Assembly (NCBI GenBank): GCA_937996535.1
Contig: CALKVF010000093.1
Location: forward strand, 1-25,818
Direction: 5' to 3'
DNA length: 25,818 bases
Origin: an uncultured Novosphingobium sp.
GTDB taxonomy: Bacteria; Pseudomonadota; Alphaproteobacteria; Sphingomonadales; Sphingomonadaceae
A program made the translations under genes and the position numbers. Below the pieces are notes generated by a model. That model saw nothing but the letters and a program-made list of their open reading frames with translations, was not told the DNA's origin and did not search any database. Every line of letters begins with the position of its first letter. Within the stretch, counting starts at the first letter, position 1. Shown piece by piece: positions 1 to 7,488 of this stretch.

Positions 1-65
1 TGATGATCACCACCCGCGCCGGCGTGCAGCAGGTCGGCAAGCTTCAGGGCGCAGTGAACCAGTGA
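1..65 (+). CDS. C-terminal tail of an unidentified upstream gene (partial)
   Basis: An open frame enters from the left edge and stops with TGA at 63-65. The last residues read MITTRAGVQQVGKLQGAVNQ; the ATG at 3 need not be the start. The stop overlaps the GTG start of the manA-like gene as GTGA, so the two are probably translationally coupled and in one operon. Too little is present to name the product. Confidence 0.5.
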   Translation, partial: MITTRAGVQQVGKLQGAVNQ

Positions 66-865
66 GCCGCCGCCTGCCTGTCAGGATGGAGCCCCGGCCG
101 TGGGGCCGGGCGGAGTTGCCGCCGCCCTTCATCGCGCCTGCGGGCGAAGTGATTGGCGAGGTCTGTTTTACTCCGCCGCCCAGTCTGGACAGCCTGCTGG
201 TCAAATACATCTTCACCAGCGCACCGCTGTCGGTGCAGGTTCATCCGTCTGACGCTGATGCGCAGGTGCGAGGGCTGGGCCCGCGCGGCAAGGAAGAATG
301 CTGGCTGGTGATCGCGGCTGAGCCCGGGGCGCGGCTGGGGATCGGCTTTACCGAAGACCTGAGCGCCGAGGCGATGCGCGCCGCCGCGCTCGATGGCAGC
401 ATCGAGCAGCTGCTCGAATGGCATCCGGTGGCGGCGGGCGACTTCTTCTATATTCCGGCAGGCACGGTCCATGCGATCGGCGCCGGGGTCAGCCTGATCG
501 AAGTGCAACAGAACGCCGATATTACCTGGCGCCTCTATGATTATGGCCGCCCGCGCGAACTGCATCTGGGGGATGGCATCGCCGTCGCACGCGGCACGGC
601 GCACGATCCCGCGCTGCGCCGCCATGTGCCGGAACGCGGCTCGCTGAACTTGGTCGATGGTCCGCATTTCCGGCTCGACCGGCTCGATGGCGCGCCCGAT
701 GCGGGGGTGGCAAATGCCTATGCCGGGCCGCTGCTGGTGATTCCGCTCGATGCTTCGGTGCTGGTCGATGGCGAGCCGGTGGCACCGGGTGAATGCGCGG
801 CTGCGCCTGCGCTGGATGCGGTCGAATGGGCCGGGCGCTGCCTGATCGCGCAGCCCTGCGCCTGA
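62..865 (+). CDS. manA: Mannose-6-phosphate isomerase, class I, short form
   Basis: Predicted cytosolic zinc enzyme interconverting mannose-6-phosphate and fructose-6-phosphate, feeding GDP-mannose and polysaccharide synthesis. The 267-residue protein carries the cupin-type metal site of type I phosphomannose isomerases: Q59 and H61 in LSVQVHP, glutamate 78 or 79 in GKEECWLV, and H137 in IPAGTVHAIG, followed by the family stretch EVQQNADITWRLYDYGR (about 147-163). It is much shorter than the roughly 390-residue enterobacterial enzymes, as expected for the short bacterial form. The GTG start at 62 lies in a GTGA overlap with the preceding stop. Its TGA (863-865) directly abuts the stop of the convergent mnmA at 866-868, leaving no space for a separate terminator. 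The family is clear; the in vivo substrate (Man6P alone or other sugar phosphates) is not shown. Confidence 0.9.
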   Translation: MSRRLPVRMEPRPWGRAELPPPFIAPAGEVIGEVCFTPPPSLDSLLVKYIFTSAPLSVQVHPSDADAQVRGLGPRGKEECWLVIAAEPGARLGIGFTEDLSAEAMRAAALDGSIEQLLEWHPVAAGDFFYIPAGTVHAIGAGVSLIEVQQNADITWRLYDYGRPRELHLGDGIAVARGTAHDPALRRHVPERGSLNLVDGPHFRLDRLDGAPDAGVANAYAGPLLVIPLDASVLVDGEPVAPGECAAAPALDAVEWAGRCLIAQPCA

Positions 866-2011
866 TCAGGCCGGCACGGTTTCCTCGATCCAGCCGCCGC
901 CGACCACCCGGTCCCCGGCATAGATCACTGCCGCCTGCCCCGGGGCTACGCCATATTCGCTCTGGGCAAAGCGGATCGTCGTTCCCGCCCCGTCACCCAG
1001 CGGCCCATCAAGCGTGATCGGCACCGGTTTCGCCAGCGAGCGCACCTTGGCCATCAGCGGCGCATCCGGCAGCGGGCCGATCCGGTTGGTGTCCCCCAGC
1101 CGCGCCGCGCTTACCGCCAGCAGGCGGCGGGGGCCAACCAGCACGCGGTGGCTCGCGGCATCGATCCCCGTCACATAGAGCGGTTCGGCCTGCCCGCCGA
1201 TTTCCAGCCCGCGGCGCTGGCCCACGGTATAGTGGATGATCCCCTTGTGCCGGCCCAGCACCGCGCCGGTGGTGACATCGACGATGTCGCCGGCGGTTTC
1301 CGCTTCGGGGCGAACGCTGCGCACGACTTTGGCATAGTCGCCATCGGGGACGAAGCAGATGTCCTGGCTGTCGGGCTTGGCGGCGTTGCGCAGTCCGGCG
1401 GCCTCGGCCAGTTCGCGGACCTGACTCTTGGGCATTCCGCCGAGCGGGAAGCGCAGGAAATCGAGCTGGGCTTCGGTGGTGGCGTAAAGGAAATAGCTCT
1501 GGTCACGCGCCGGATCGGCCGCGCGGTGCAATTCTGCGCCGGCCGGGCCGATCACGCGGCGGACATAGTGGCCGGTGGCCAGGCAGTCAGCGCCCAGTTC
1601 GCGCGCCATGGCCAAGAGGTCGGTGAACTTGGGCCCCATGTTGCAGCGGATGCAGGGGATCGGGGTGCGCCCGGCCATGTAATCGTCGGCAAAGCGTTCG
1701 ACGACCTCTTCACGAAATGCGCTTTCGTGATCGAACACATAGTGGGCGATGCCCAGCCGGTCGGCCACGGCCCGCGCATCGCGGATGTCGTCGCCGGCGC
1801 AGCACGCGCCCTTGCGCCCGGTTGCGGCGCCATAATCATAGAGCTGGAGCGTGACGCCGATCGTCTCGGCCCCGCTTTGGGCGGCGAGCGCGGCGACCAC
1901 CGAACTGTCGACCCCGCCCGACATGGCCACGACGATCCGCTTGCCGGCAAGCGGCGCGCCCAGCTGGAACAGCGCAGCGGGATCGAGTGAAAGGGTGGCC
2001 TGGTCGGTCAT
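866..2011 (-). CDS. mnmA: tRNA-specific 2-thiouridylase MnmA
   Basis: Predicted to thiolate the wobble uridine (s2U34) of Lys, Glu and Gln tRNAs, using ATP and a sulfur-relay persulfide. The 381-residue protein has the PP-loop SGGVDSS at about 31-37, the nucleophile-region cysteine C123 in CIRCNMGPKF, the second catalytic cysteine C219 in DSQDICFVPDG, and the GHYVRR and DQSYFL motifs of the family. It has a C-terminal beta-barrel ending GGWIEETVPA. Compared with E. coli MnmA it has a roughly 20-residue N-terminal extension (MTDQATLSLDPAALFQLGAP), common in alphaproteobacteria. ATG at 2011 is preceded by an AAGGG Shine-Dalgarno sequence (complement of 2021-2025). It is transcribed towards manA and ends immediately next to it. 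Confidence 0.96.
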   Translation of the reverse strand: MTDQATLSLDPAALFQLGAPLAGKRIVVAMSGGVDSSVVAALAAQSGAETIGVTLQLYDYGAATGRKGACCAGDDIRDARAVADRLGIAHYVFDHESAFREEVVERFADDYMAGRTPIPCIRCNMGPKFTDLLAMARELGADCLATGHYVRRVIGPAGAELHRAADPARDQSYFLYATTEAQLDFLRFPLGGMPKSQVRELAEAAGLRNAAKPDSQDICFVPDGDYAKVVRSVRPEAETAGDIVDVTTGAVLGRHKGIIHYTVGQRRGLEIGGQAEPLYVTGIDAASHRVLVGPRRLLAVSAARLGDTNRIGPLPDAPLMAKVRSLAKPVPITLDGPLGDGAGTTIRFAQSEYGVAPGQAAVIYAGDRVVGGGWIEETVPA

Positions 2012-2066
2012 TGCCGCGCGCCCTTACACCTTGTGGGGCCTCCGCGCCAAGCTTTGCCGCATCTCC

Positions 2067-2125
2067 GCAGCCCCGGGCTGCAATTTGGTAAGCTCGGTCA
2101 ACACAAGGTAAAGCCGGGCTTTACC
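2067..2125. repeat. Two short inverted repeats between mnmA and the sciP region
   Basis: The first is GCAGCC-CCG-GGCTGC at 2067-2081. The second, perfect over 8-bp arms, is GGTAAAGC-CGG-GCTTTACC at 2107-2125. Neither has a U-rich tail, so terminator function is doubtful. They lie between divergently oriented genes (mnmA start at 2011, small ORF at 2159), where an operator or leader hairpin would be expected. Function not established. Confidence 0.45.
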
Positions 2126-2158
2126 CGATCTTGACCTTGTTGGGGCTAGAGCGGGGTC

Positions 2159-2446
2159 ATGGACATCGCAATCACCCTGCACGGCCCCGCGCCCGAAGCG
2201 GCTGTCCCCGATTGGGGACATCTGCGCGTTCGGCTGGTTGCCGCGCATAGCGCCCGCCGCGAAGGCCGGGACGCACCGGGGGCGCTGCCCGGCGCTTTTG
2301 GCGGCTTTGCCAACTGGCACGCGGGGTTGGCCCGGGGGCATGGCTCATGGGGCGTTAACCCAAACGATTCAGCGGATGGCAAATTTACCGCGGGCATTGA
2401 AAGCGGTGTCGCCGCAGATTTTGAAGCCGGCGGTCGAGGACAATGA
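2159..2446 (+). CDS. Small hypothetical ORF overlapping sciP start (doubtful)
   Basis: A 95-residue open frame (MDIAITLHGPAPEAAVPDWG...) that I do not recognise. In favour: it starts with ATG shortly after the divergent mnmA gene, and its TGA at 2444-2446 overlaps the sciP ATG as ATGA, an arrangement used several times in this window. Against: the second half is rich in Gly, Ala and Asp with no hydrophobic core pattern, there is no convincing ribosome binding site, and the DNA at 2355-2370 looks more like a regulatory site (TTAACC next to GATTC) than coding sequence. It may simply be open by chance in GC-rich DNA carrying the sciP promoter. Confidence 0.3.
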   Translation: MDIAITLHGPAPEAAVPDWGHLRVRLVAAHSARREGRDAPGALPGAFGGFANWHAGLARGHGSWGVNPNDSADGKFTAGIESGVAADFEAGGRGQ

Positions 2447-2745
2447 TGATCGAGAACCAGAAGATTCGACCCGCGATGGTAATCGGCCCGCTTGGCGAGC
2501 CCCTGACCCTGGAATCGCTGCCGTCGCCCGATACCCGGCGCTGGGTGGTCCGCCGCAAGGCCGAAGTGGTCGCGGCGGTCAACGGCGGCCTGCTGACCAT
2601 CGACGAGGTCTGCGAGCGTTACAGCCTGACGCTTGAGGAATTTGCCTCGTGGCAGCGGGCGATCGAACGCTCGGGGCTCAAGGGCCTCAGGGTTACCCAT
2701 ATCCAGCATTACCGCGACCTCTACGAGCGCCAGCTCAAGTATTGA
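2443..2745 (+). CDS. sciP: SciP-type CtrA inhibitor (DUF1153)
   Basis: A 100-residue protein closely resembling Caulobacter SciP, the small helix-turn-helix protein that represses transcription of CtrA-activated cell-cycle genes. Diagnostic stretches are VIGPLGEPLTLESLPSPDT (about 13-31), RRWVVRRKAEVVAAVNGGLL (about 32-51) and the helix-turn-helix region VCERYSLTLEEFASWQRAIE (about 56-75), then a short tail ending LQKY-like (RQLKY). Translation starts at the first of two adjacent ATGs (2443 or 2446) behind GAGGA. The start overlaps the stop of the preceding small ORF. A TTAACC half-site and a GANTC sequence lie about 75-90 bp upstream, which fits CtrA/CcrM control of this gene in relatives. 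A stem-loop terminator follows at 2782. Confidence 0.93.
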   Translation: MMIENQKIRPAMVIGPLGEPLTLESLPSPDTRRWVVRRKAEVVAAVNGGLLTIDEVCERYSLTLEEFASWQRAIERSGLKGLRVTHIQHYRDLYERQLKY

Positions 2746-2781
2746 TCGCGGCATCGCGGGCCCCTCGGGCCTGCGGATCTG

Positions 2782-2816
2782 ACGGCCGGTGCAGCCCCCC
2801 GCTGCCCCGGCCGTTT
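2782..2816 (+). terminator. Stem-loop terminator after sciP
   Basis: ACGGCCGG-T-GCAG pairs with CTGC-C-CCGGCCGT, giving a 12-bp stem with one mismatch around a seven-base C-rich loop, followed by TTT at 2814-2816. It lies 37 bp past the sciP stop. The short U-tail makes efficiency uncertain. Confidence 0.6.
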
Positions 2817-2830
2817 GCATTTGCGTTCAC

Positions 2831-2910
2831 CGGGCGTTGCCGTGATGCCACGCCCGCCTGCCGTTTGCAGACCGGGCATGGCGGTTGGCCGAGCCCGCCA
2901 TTGCCATGCC
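2831..2910. repeat. Stem-loop-rich non-coding stretch between sciP and the efflux operon
   Basis: The 333-bp gap from 2746 to 3078 contains no convincing gene. After the terminator hairpin it holds CGGGCGT (2831-2837) pairing with ACGCCCG (2850-2856), and GGCATGGC (2875-2882) pairing with GCCATGCC (2903-2910) with further GG/CC pairs inside. A 9-bp direct repeat CCGTTTGCA occurs at 2811-2819 and 2861-2869. The open frames crossing it lack family resemblance or start signals. Confidence 0.4.
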
Positions 2911-2974
2911 GGGCGCATGTGCCTATTGCCCGAGCGGTGAATTCCGCGCGTCATGGTGCCTTGATTTCGGACAC

Positions 2975-3005
2975 TTGCGGGCGGTGATATAGCACTGTAA
3001 TACAG
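2975..3005 (+). promoter_or_regulatory. Candidate promoter and operator of the RND efflux operon
   Basis: TTGCGG (2975-2980) and TAATAC (2998-3003) are separated by 17 bp, a plausible sigma-70-type pair. The palindrome CTGTA-A-TACAG (2995-3005) overlaps the -10 element, where a repressor would block polymerase. The adaptor ATG lies 73 bp beyond. No cognate regulator gene is in the window. Confidence 0.45.
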
Positions 3006-3078
3006 CTCGGGAGAATACGCGCGGCGGCATCTGGCCGGCCGATGGCGATTCGCCCCGAAAATGAAGGCGGTTCCGGCA

Positions 3079-4269
3079 ATGAACTTCGACTCGAGGATTG
3101 ACGCGGCCGAGCTGGCCCCCGGCTCCGACGATCACAACCCCCTGCTCGACACCTCCGAGGAAGATCGCCTTGCGCGGCGCCGCCTCGCGATCATCGCGGT
3201 GGCCGTGGTGCTCGTGCTGGTCGCGGTGTGGTTCTGGAACCACCGCAGCAGCGCCAGCGATGCTGACGCCAAGGACAACCAGTCACCGGTCGTCTCGGTT
3301 GTCACCCCGGGCCGCGCCACCGTGGCCGGTGAAATCAACGCCACCGGTTCGCTGGCCGCGCGCCGCGAGCTTCCCGTCGGGGTTGCCGGTGAAGGCGGGC
3401 AGGTGGTTTCGGTGCTGGTCGAGCCCGGCCAGTGGGTCCGCGCCGGCCAGGTGCTGGCGGTGATCGACCGTTCGGTCCAATCGCAGCAGCAGTCGAGCCA
3501 GTCGGCCCAGATCCAGGTCGCCCGCGCCAATGCCGAACTCGCCCAGGCCAATCTCGAACGCGGGCTCAAGCTGGTTGATCGCGGCTTCGTCTCCAAGGCG
3601 GACATCGACCGTCTGACCGCGACCCGCGATGCCGCCTCGGCACAGGTCCGGGTGGCCTCGGCTCAGCTCGGCGTGCTTCAGGCTCAGACCCGCCGGCTCA
3701 ATATCGTCGCGCCTTCGGCCGGCCTCGTGCTCGAACGCAAGATCGAACCCGGTCAGGTCGTCAGCGCCGGTTCGGGCGTGCTGTTCCGCCTTGCCAAGGA
3801 TGGCGAGATGGAACTCAAGGCCCAGCTCGGCCAGCTTGATCTGGCCCAGCTCGCCCCCGGCGTTTCGGCTGAAGTGACCCCGGTCGGCTCGCAGCACACC
3901 TATACCGGCCAGGTCTGGCAGGTTTCCCCGGTGATCGACCCGGCCTCGCGCCAGGGCGTGGCCCGCATTGCGCTGACCTATGCCGCGGACCTGCGTCCCG
4001 GTGGCTTTGCCACGGCGGTGATCAAGTCGGGCACGGTGGTGGCGCCGATGCTGCCCGAATCCGCGATCCTCTCGGATACCCAGGGCAGCTATGTCTACAT
4101 CGTCGGCAAGGGCAACAAGGCCGAGCGCCGCAACGTCAAGACCGGGCTGGTGACCGCCAATGGCATCGCCGTGACCGCGGGCCTGAACGGCAGCGAACGC
4201 GTCGTGCTGCGGGCGGGCGGGTTCCTCTCCCCCGGCGAAACCGTGAAGCCCACCCAGGCCCAGCCGTAA
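3079..4269 (+). CDS. RND efflux periplasmic adaptor (membrane fusion protein)
   Basis: Predicted adaptor linking the inner-membrane RND pump to an outer-membrane channel. With the start at 3079 it has 396 residues: a charged cytoplasmic N-terminus, one membrane anchor at about 36-53 (LAIIAVAVVLVLVAVWFW), a lipoyl/barrel-sandwich half-motif around 104-130 (GEGGQVVSVLVEPGQWVRAG), a Gln/Ala-rich coiled-coil hairpin (about 132-205), the second lipoyl half with IVAPSAGLVLERKIEPGQVV, and beta-barrel and membrane-proximal domains. An in-frame ATG at 3061 exists, but AAGGCGG inside that extension sits correctly as the ribosome binding site for 3079. The 16 bases TCCGGCAATGAACTTC across this start are identical to those at the start of the next gene. 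The pump gene begins 24 bp downstream. Confidence 0.92.
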   Translation: MNFDSRIDAAELAPGSDDHNPLLDTSEEDRLARRRLAIIAVAVVLVLVAVWFWNHRSSASDADAKDNQSPVVSVVTPGRATVAGEINATGSLAARRELPVGVAGEGGQVVSVLVEPGQWVRAGQVLAVIDRSVQSQQQSSQSAQIQVARANAELAQANLERGLKLVDRGFVSKADIDRLTATRDAASAQVRVASAQLGVLQAQTRRLNIVAPSAGLVLERKIEPGQVVSAGSGVLFRLAKDGEMELKAQLGQLDLAQLAPGVSAEVTPVGSQHTYTGQVWQVSPVIDPASRQGVARIALTYAADLRPGGFATAVIKSGTVVAPMLPESAILSDTQGSYVYIVGKGNKAERRNVKTGLVTANGIAVTAGLNGSERVVLRAGGFLSPGETVKPTQAQP

Positions 4270-4293
4270 GGCGCGGTCGCGAAGGATCCGGCA

Positions 4294-7200
4294 ATGAACT
4301 TCCGCAATATCTCGGCCTGGTCGATCCGCAACCCGGTGGTGCCGATCGTCCTGTTCATCGGGCTGATGCTCGCCGGGATCATGTCGTTCCGGTCGATGGA
4401 AATCCAGAACGACCCCGACATCGAGTTCCCGATGGTGATCGTGATGATCGCCCAGCCGGGCGCCGCCCCGACCGAGATCGAGACCCAGATCACCCAGAAG
4501 GTCGAAGCCGCCGTGCGCACGATCAGCGGGGTGGAAACGATCAGCTCGACCGCGTCGGAAGGCTCCAGCCAGACGATGGTCCAGTTCCAGATCGGCGAAA
4601 ACATCAACGAAGCCGTCAATGAGGTGAAGAACGCGGTCGACCAGGCGCGCGGCGACCTGCCTGACGGCATTCTCGAACCTCAGGTGTTCAAGGCCCAGAC
4701 CTCGTCCGATCCGATCGCCTATTTCGCGGTCGCGGCCGATGACATGACCATCGAGCAGCTGTCGTGGTTCATCGACGATACCGTCTCGAAGCGCTTGCTC
4801 TCGATCCCCGGCATGGCCGAGGTGACGCGCGGCGGCGGGGTGAAGCGTGAAATCCGCGTGACCCTCGATCCGGCGCGGATGCAGTCGCTCGGGGTGACCG
4901 CCAGCCAGGTCAACAGCGCGCTGCGCCAGCTCAATCTCAATGCCGCGGGCGGCAAGGCGGAAATCGCCGGGTCGCGCCAGTCGGTCCGCGTGCTTGGCAA
5001 TGCCCAGAACGCCTTCGAGCTTTCGCAGACCGACATCCCGCTGGGCTCTGGCCGCACGGTCAAGCTGGCCGACTTTGCCCGGGTCAGCGACAGCTACAGT
5101 GAAATCACCTCGACCGGGAAGATCAACGGCAAGCCGGTGGTCACCTTCGGGATTTCGCGAGCCCGCGGCGCGTCTGACGTCACCGTCTATGACACGGCGC
5201 AGGAAGAGATCGGGAAGCTCGAGAAGGACCATCCGGGAGTGCATTTCACCCGGTTGTTCACCTCGGTCGACTATACCAAGCAGCAGTACGAAAGCTCGAT
5301 CTCCTCGATGGTCGAAGGCGCGATCCTCGCGGTCATCGTGGTGTTCTTCTTCCTGCGGGACTGGCGCGCGACGGTGATCTCCGCCATCGCGATCCCGCTC
5401 TCCGCGATCCCGACCTTCTGGTGCATGAGCGTGTGGTTCGGCTTTACGCTCAACACGCTGTCGCTGCTGGCGCTGGGTCTGGTCGCCGGGGTGCTGGTCG
5501 ATGACGCGATCGTCGAGATCGAGAATATCGTCAGACACATGCGCATGGGCAAGACCGCCTATCAGGCCTCGATCGACGCGGCCGACGAAATCGGTCTGGC
5601 CGTTGTGGCAACCACCTTCTCGATCGTCGCGGTGTTCCTGCCGGTCGGCCTGATGCCGGGCGTTTCGGGCCAGTTCTTCAAGAACTTCGGCCTCACCGTG
5701 GTGATTTCGGTGCTGATGAGCCTTGCGGTTGCGCGCATGATCACGCCGATGATCGCGGCCTATTTCCTCAAAGCCCACGGTCATGCCGAACATGCCGGCG
5801 GGCCGTGGATGGAACGCTACCTCAAGGTGCTGCGCTGGACGCTCGATGTCTCGGGCGTTGCGGCCTACAAGGCGCGGCTGGACGAGACTGGGCGGCGGCT
5901 GACCCTGGGTCGGCGCTTCATGGCGCGGCTGCGCGATCACCGCGTGTGGATGGTTGGCACCGGGATCGGGGCGTTCCTGCTCAGCGTGGTGCTGATGATG
6001 GTCATTCCCGGCCAGTTCTTCCCCGACGTGAACAGCGATTTCAGCCAGATCAGGATCGAAATGGTGCCCGGCACCACGCTCGCCCAGACCGAGGCCGTGG
6101 CTGACAAGGTCGCCGCGCTGGCGATGCGCCAGCCCGAGGTGAAGACCGCGCTGGAACGCATCAACGAGGGCAGCGCTCGCGTCTTCCTCACGCTCAAGCC
6201 CAAGCGCGACAAGAGCAGCATGGAATTCGAGCGCGGGCTGACGCCCGAACTGCAGAAGATTCCAGATGCCCGCGTGACCTTCCAGGACATGAACGGTGGC
6301 GGCCCCGGCGGCGGCACCGGGCGGCCGATTTCGATCATGCTGTCGGGTTCGGATTCGGTGCTGCTTGATCAGACTGCGGCCACTCTGGTTGACCAGATGC
6401 GCGGCCTCAAGGAAGTGGTCGCCCCGCGCGTGGCAGCCGACATGCGCCGCCCCGAAGTGATCATCACCCCGCGCCTGGATCTCGCCGCCAGCCTTGGCGT
6501 CACCACCTCGGCGCTGAGCCAGACGATCCGCATCGCCACGATCGGCGATATCGACCAGAACGCGGCCAAGTTCTCGCTGACCGACCGGCAGGTGCCGATC
6601 CGCGTCCGCCTTTCGGAAGCAGCCCGCCAGGATCTCTCGACGATCCAGAACCTTCCCGTGCCGACCTCGAGCGGCGGCTCGGTGCCGCTGTCGACCGTCG
6701 CGGACATCGGCTTTGGCTCGGGCCCGGTTTCGATCCAGCGCTATAACCAGAACCGCCGCGTGTTTATCGGCGCCGACCTGCCCCCAGGCGTGGTCAAGGG
6801 CACGGCGATGGCCGCGATCGAAAAGCTGCCGATCATGAAGAACCTGCCGCGCGGCGTGTCCAAGGAACCCTTCGGGCAGGACAAGTGGCAGGAGGAAATG
6901 GTCGGCAACTTCCTCAAGGCGCTCGCCGCCGGGGTGCTGCTGGTGTTTTCGGTGCTGGTGCTGCTCTACCACCGCTTCGTCTCGCCGCTGGTCAACATGA
7001 GCTCGCTGTTCCTCGCGCCCTTGGGCGGGTTGATCGCGTTGCTCTTGGTGGGCCAGCCGGTATCGATGCCGGTGTTCATCGGGGTGCTGATGCTGTTCGG
7101 GATCGTTGCCAAAAACTCGATCCTGCTGATCGACTTCGCGATCGAGGAAATGAGCAAGGGCGCCAGCAAGTTCGACGCGATCGTCGAGGCCGGGCACAAG

Positions 7201-7488
7201 CGCGCCCAGCCGATCGTGATGACCACCGTGGCGATGACCGCGGGCATGGTCCCCACCGCCGTCTCGCTGGGCGGCGACGGGGCCTGGCGCGCGCCGATGG
7301 GCACCGTGGTGATCGGCGGGCTGTTGATGTCGACCATCCTCACCCTGCTGATCGTCCCGGCGCTGTTCAGCCTCGCCGATGGCTTTGAAAAGCGCTTGGG
7401 CCCGTGGCTGCGGCGCAAGTTCCTGAGCTATGAGCCGGGCCATGCCGAGGCGCCGGTTGCGGGCGGCGAGGCACTCCCGGCGGAGTGA
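4294..7488 (+). CDS. RND multidrug efflux permease (AcrB/HAE1-like)
   Basis: A 1064-residue inner-membrane proton-driven pump of the hydrophobe/amphiphile efflux class. TM1 follows the N-terminus (about 13-31, with NPVVPIVLFIGLML), then a large periplasmic loop, TM2-6, a second loop and TM8-12. The proton-relay residues are present: D403-D404 in VLVDDAIVEIEN (TM4) and K940 in GIVAKNSILLIDFAIEE (TM10), with the conserved TTVAMTAG after them. No inactivating change is visible. No outer-membrane channel gene is in the cluster, so it must use a channel encoded elsewhere. Substrate cannot be read from the sequence. Its TGA overlaps the GTG of the following DUF445 gene (GTGA at 7485-7488), implying co-translation. 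Confidence 0.95.
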   Translation: MNFRNISAWSIRNPVVPIVLFIGLMLAGIMSFRSMEIQNDPDIEFPMVIVMIAQPGAAPTEIETQITQKVEAAVRTISGVETISSTASEGSSQTMVQFQIGENINEAVNEVKNAVDQARGDLPDGILEPQVFKAQTSSDPIAYFAVAADDMTIEQLSWFIDDTVSKRLLSIPGMAEVTRGGGVKREIRVTLDPARMQSLGVTASQVNSALRQLNLNAAGGKAEIAGSRQSVRVLGNAQNAFELSQTDIPLGSGRTVKLADFARVSDSYSEITSTGKINGKPVVTFGISRARGASDVTVYDTAQEEIGKLEKDHPGVHFTRLFTSVDYTKQQYESSISSMVEGAILAVIVVFFFLRDWRATVISAIAIPLSAIPTFWCMSVWFGFTLNTLSLLALGLVAGVLVDDAIVEIENIVRHMRMGKTAYQASIDAADEIGLAVVATTFSIVAVFLPVGLMPGVSGQFFKNFGLTVVISVLMSLAVARMITPMIAAYFLKAHGHAEHAGGPWMERYLKVLRWTLDVSGVAAYKARLDETGRRLTLGRRFMARLRDHRVWMVGTGIGAFLLSVVLMMVIPGQFFPDVNSDFSQIRIEMVPGTTLAQTEAVADKVAALAMRQPEVKTALERINEGSARVFLTLKPKRDKSSMEFERGLTPELQKIPDARVTFQDMNGGGPGGGTGRPISIMLSGSDSVLLDQTAATLVDQMRGLKEVVAPRVAADMRRPEVIITPRLDLAASLGVTTSALSQTIRIATIGDIDQNAAKFSLTDRQVPIRVRLSEAARQDLSTIQNLPVPTSSGGSVPLSTVADIGFGSGPVSIQRYNQNRRVFIGADLPPGVVKGTAMAAIEKLPIMKNLPRGVSKEPFGQDKWQEEMVGNFLKALAAGVLLVFSVLVLLYHRFVSPLVNMSSLFLAPLGGLIALLLVGQPVSMPVFIGVLMLFGIVAKNSILLIDFAIEEMSKGASKFDAIVEAGHKRAQPIVMTTVAMTAGMVPTAVSLGGDGAWRAPMGTVVIGGLLMSTILTLLIVPALFSLADGFEKRLGPWLRRKFLSYEPGHAEAPVAGGEALPAE

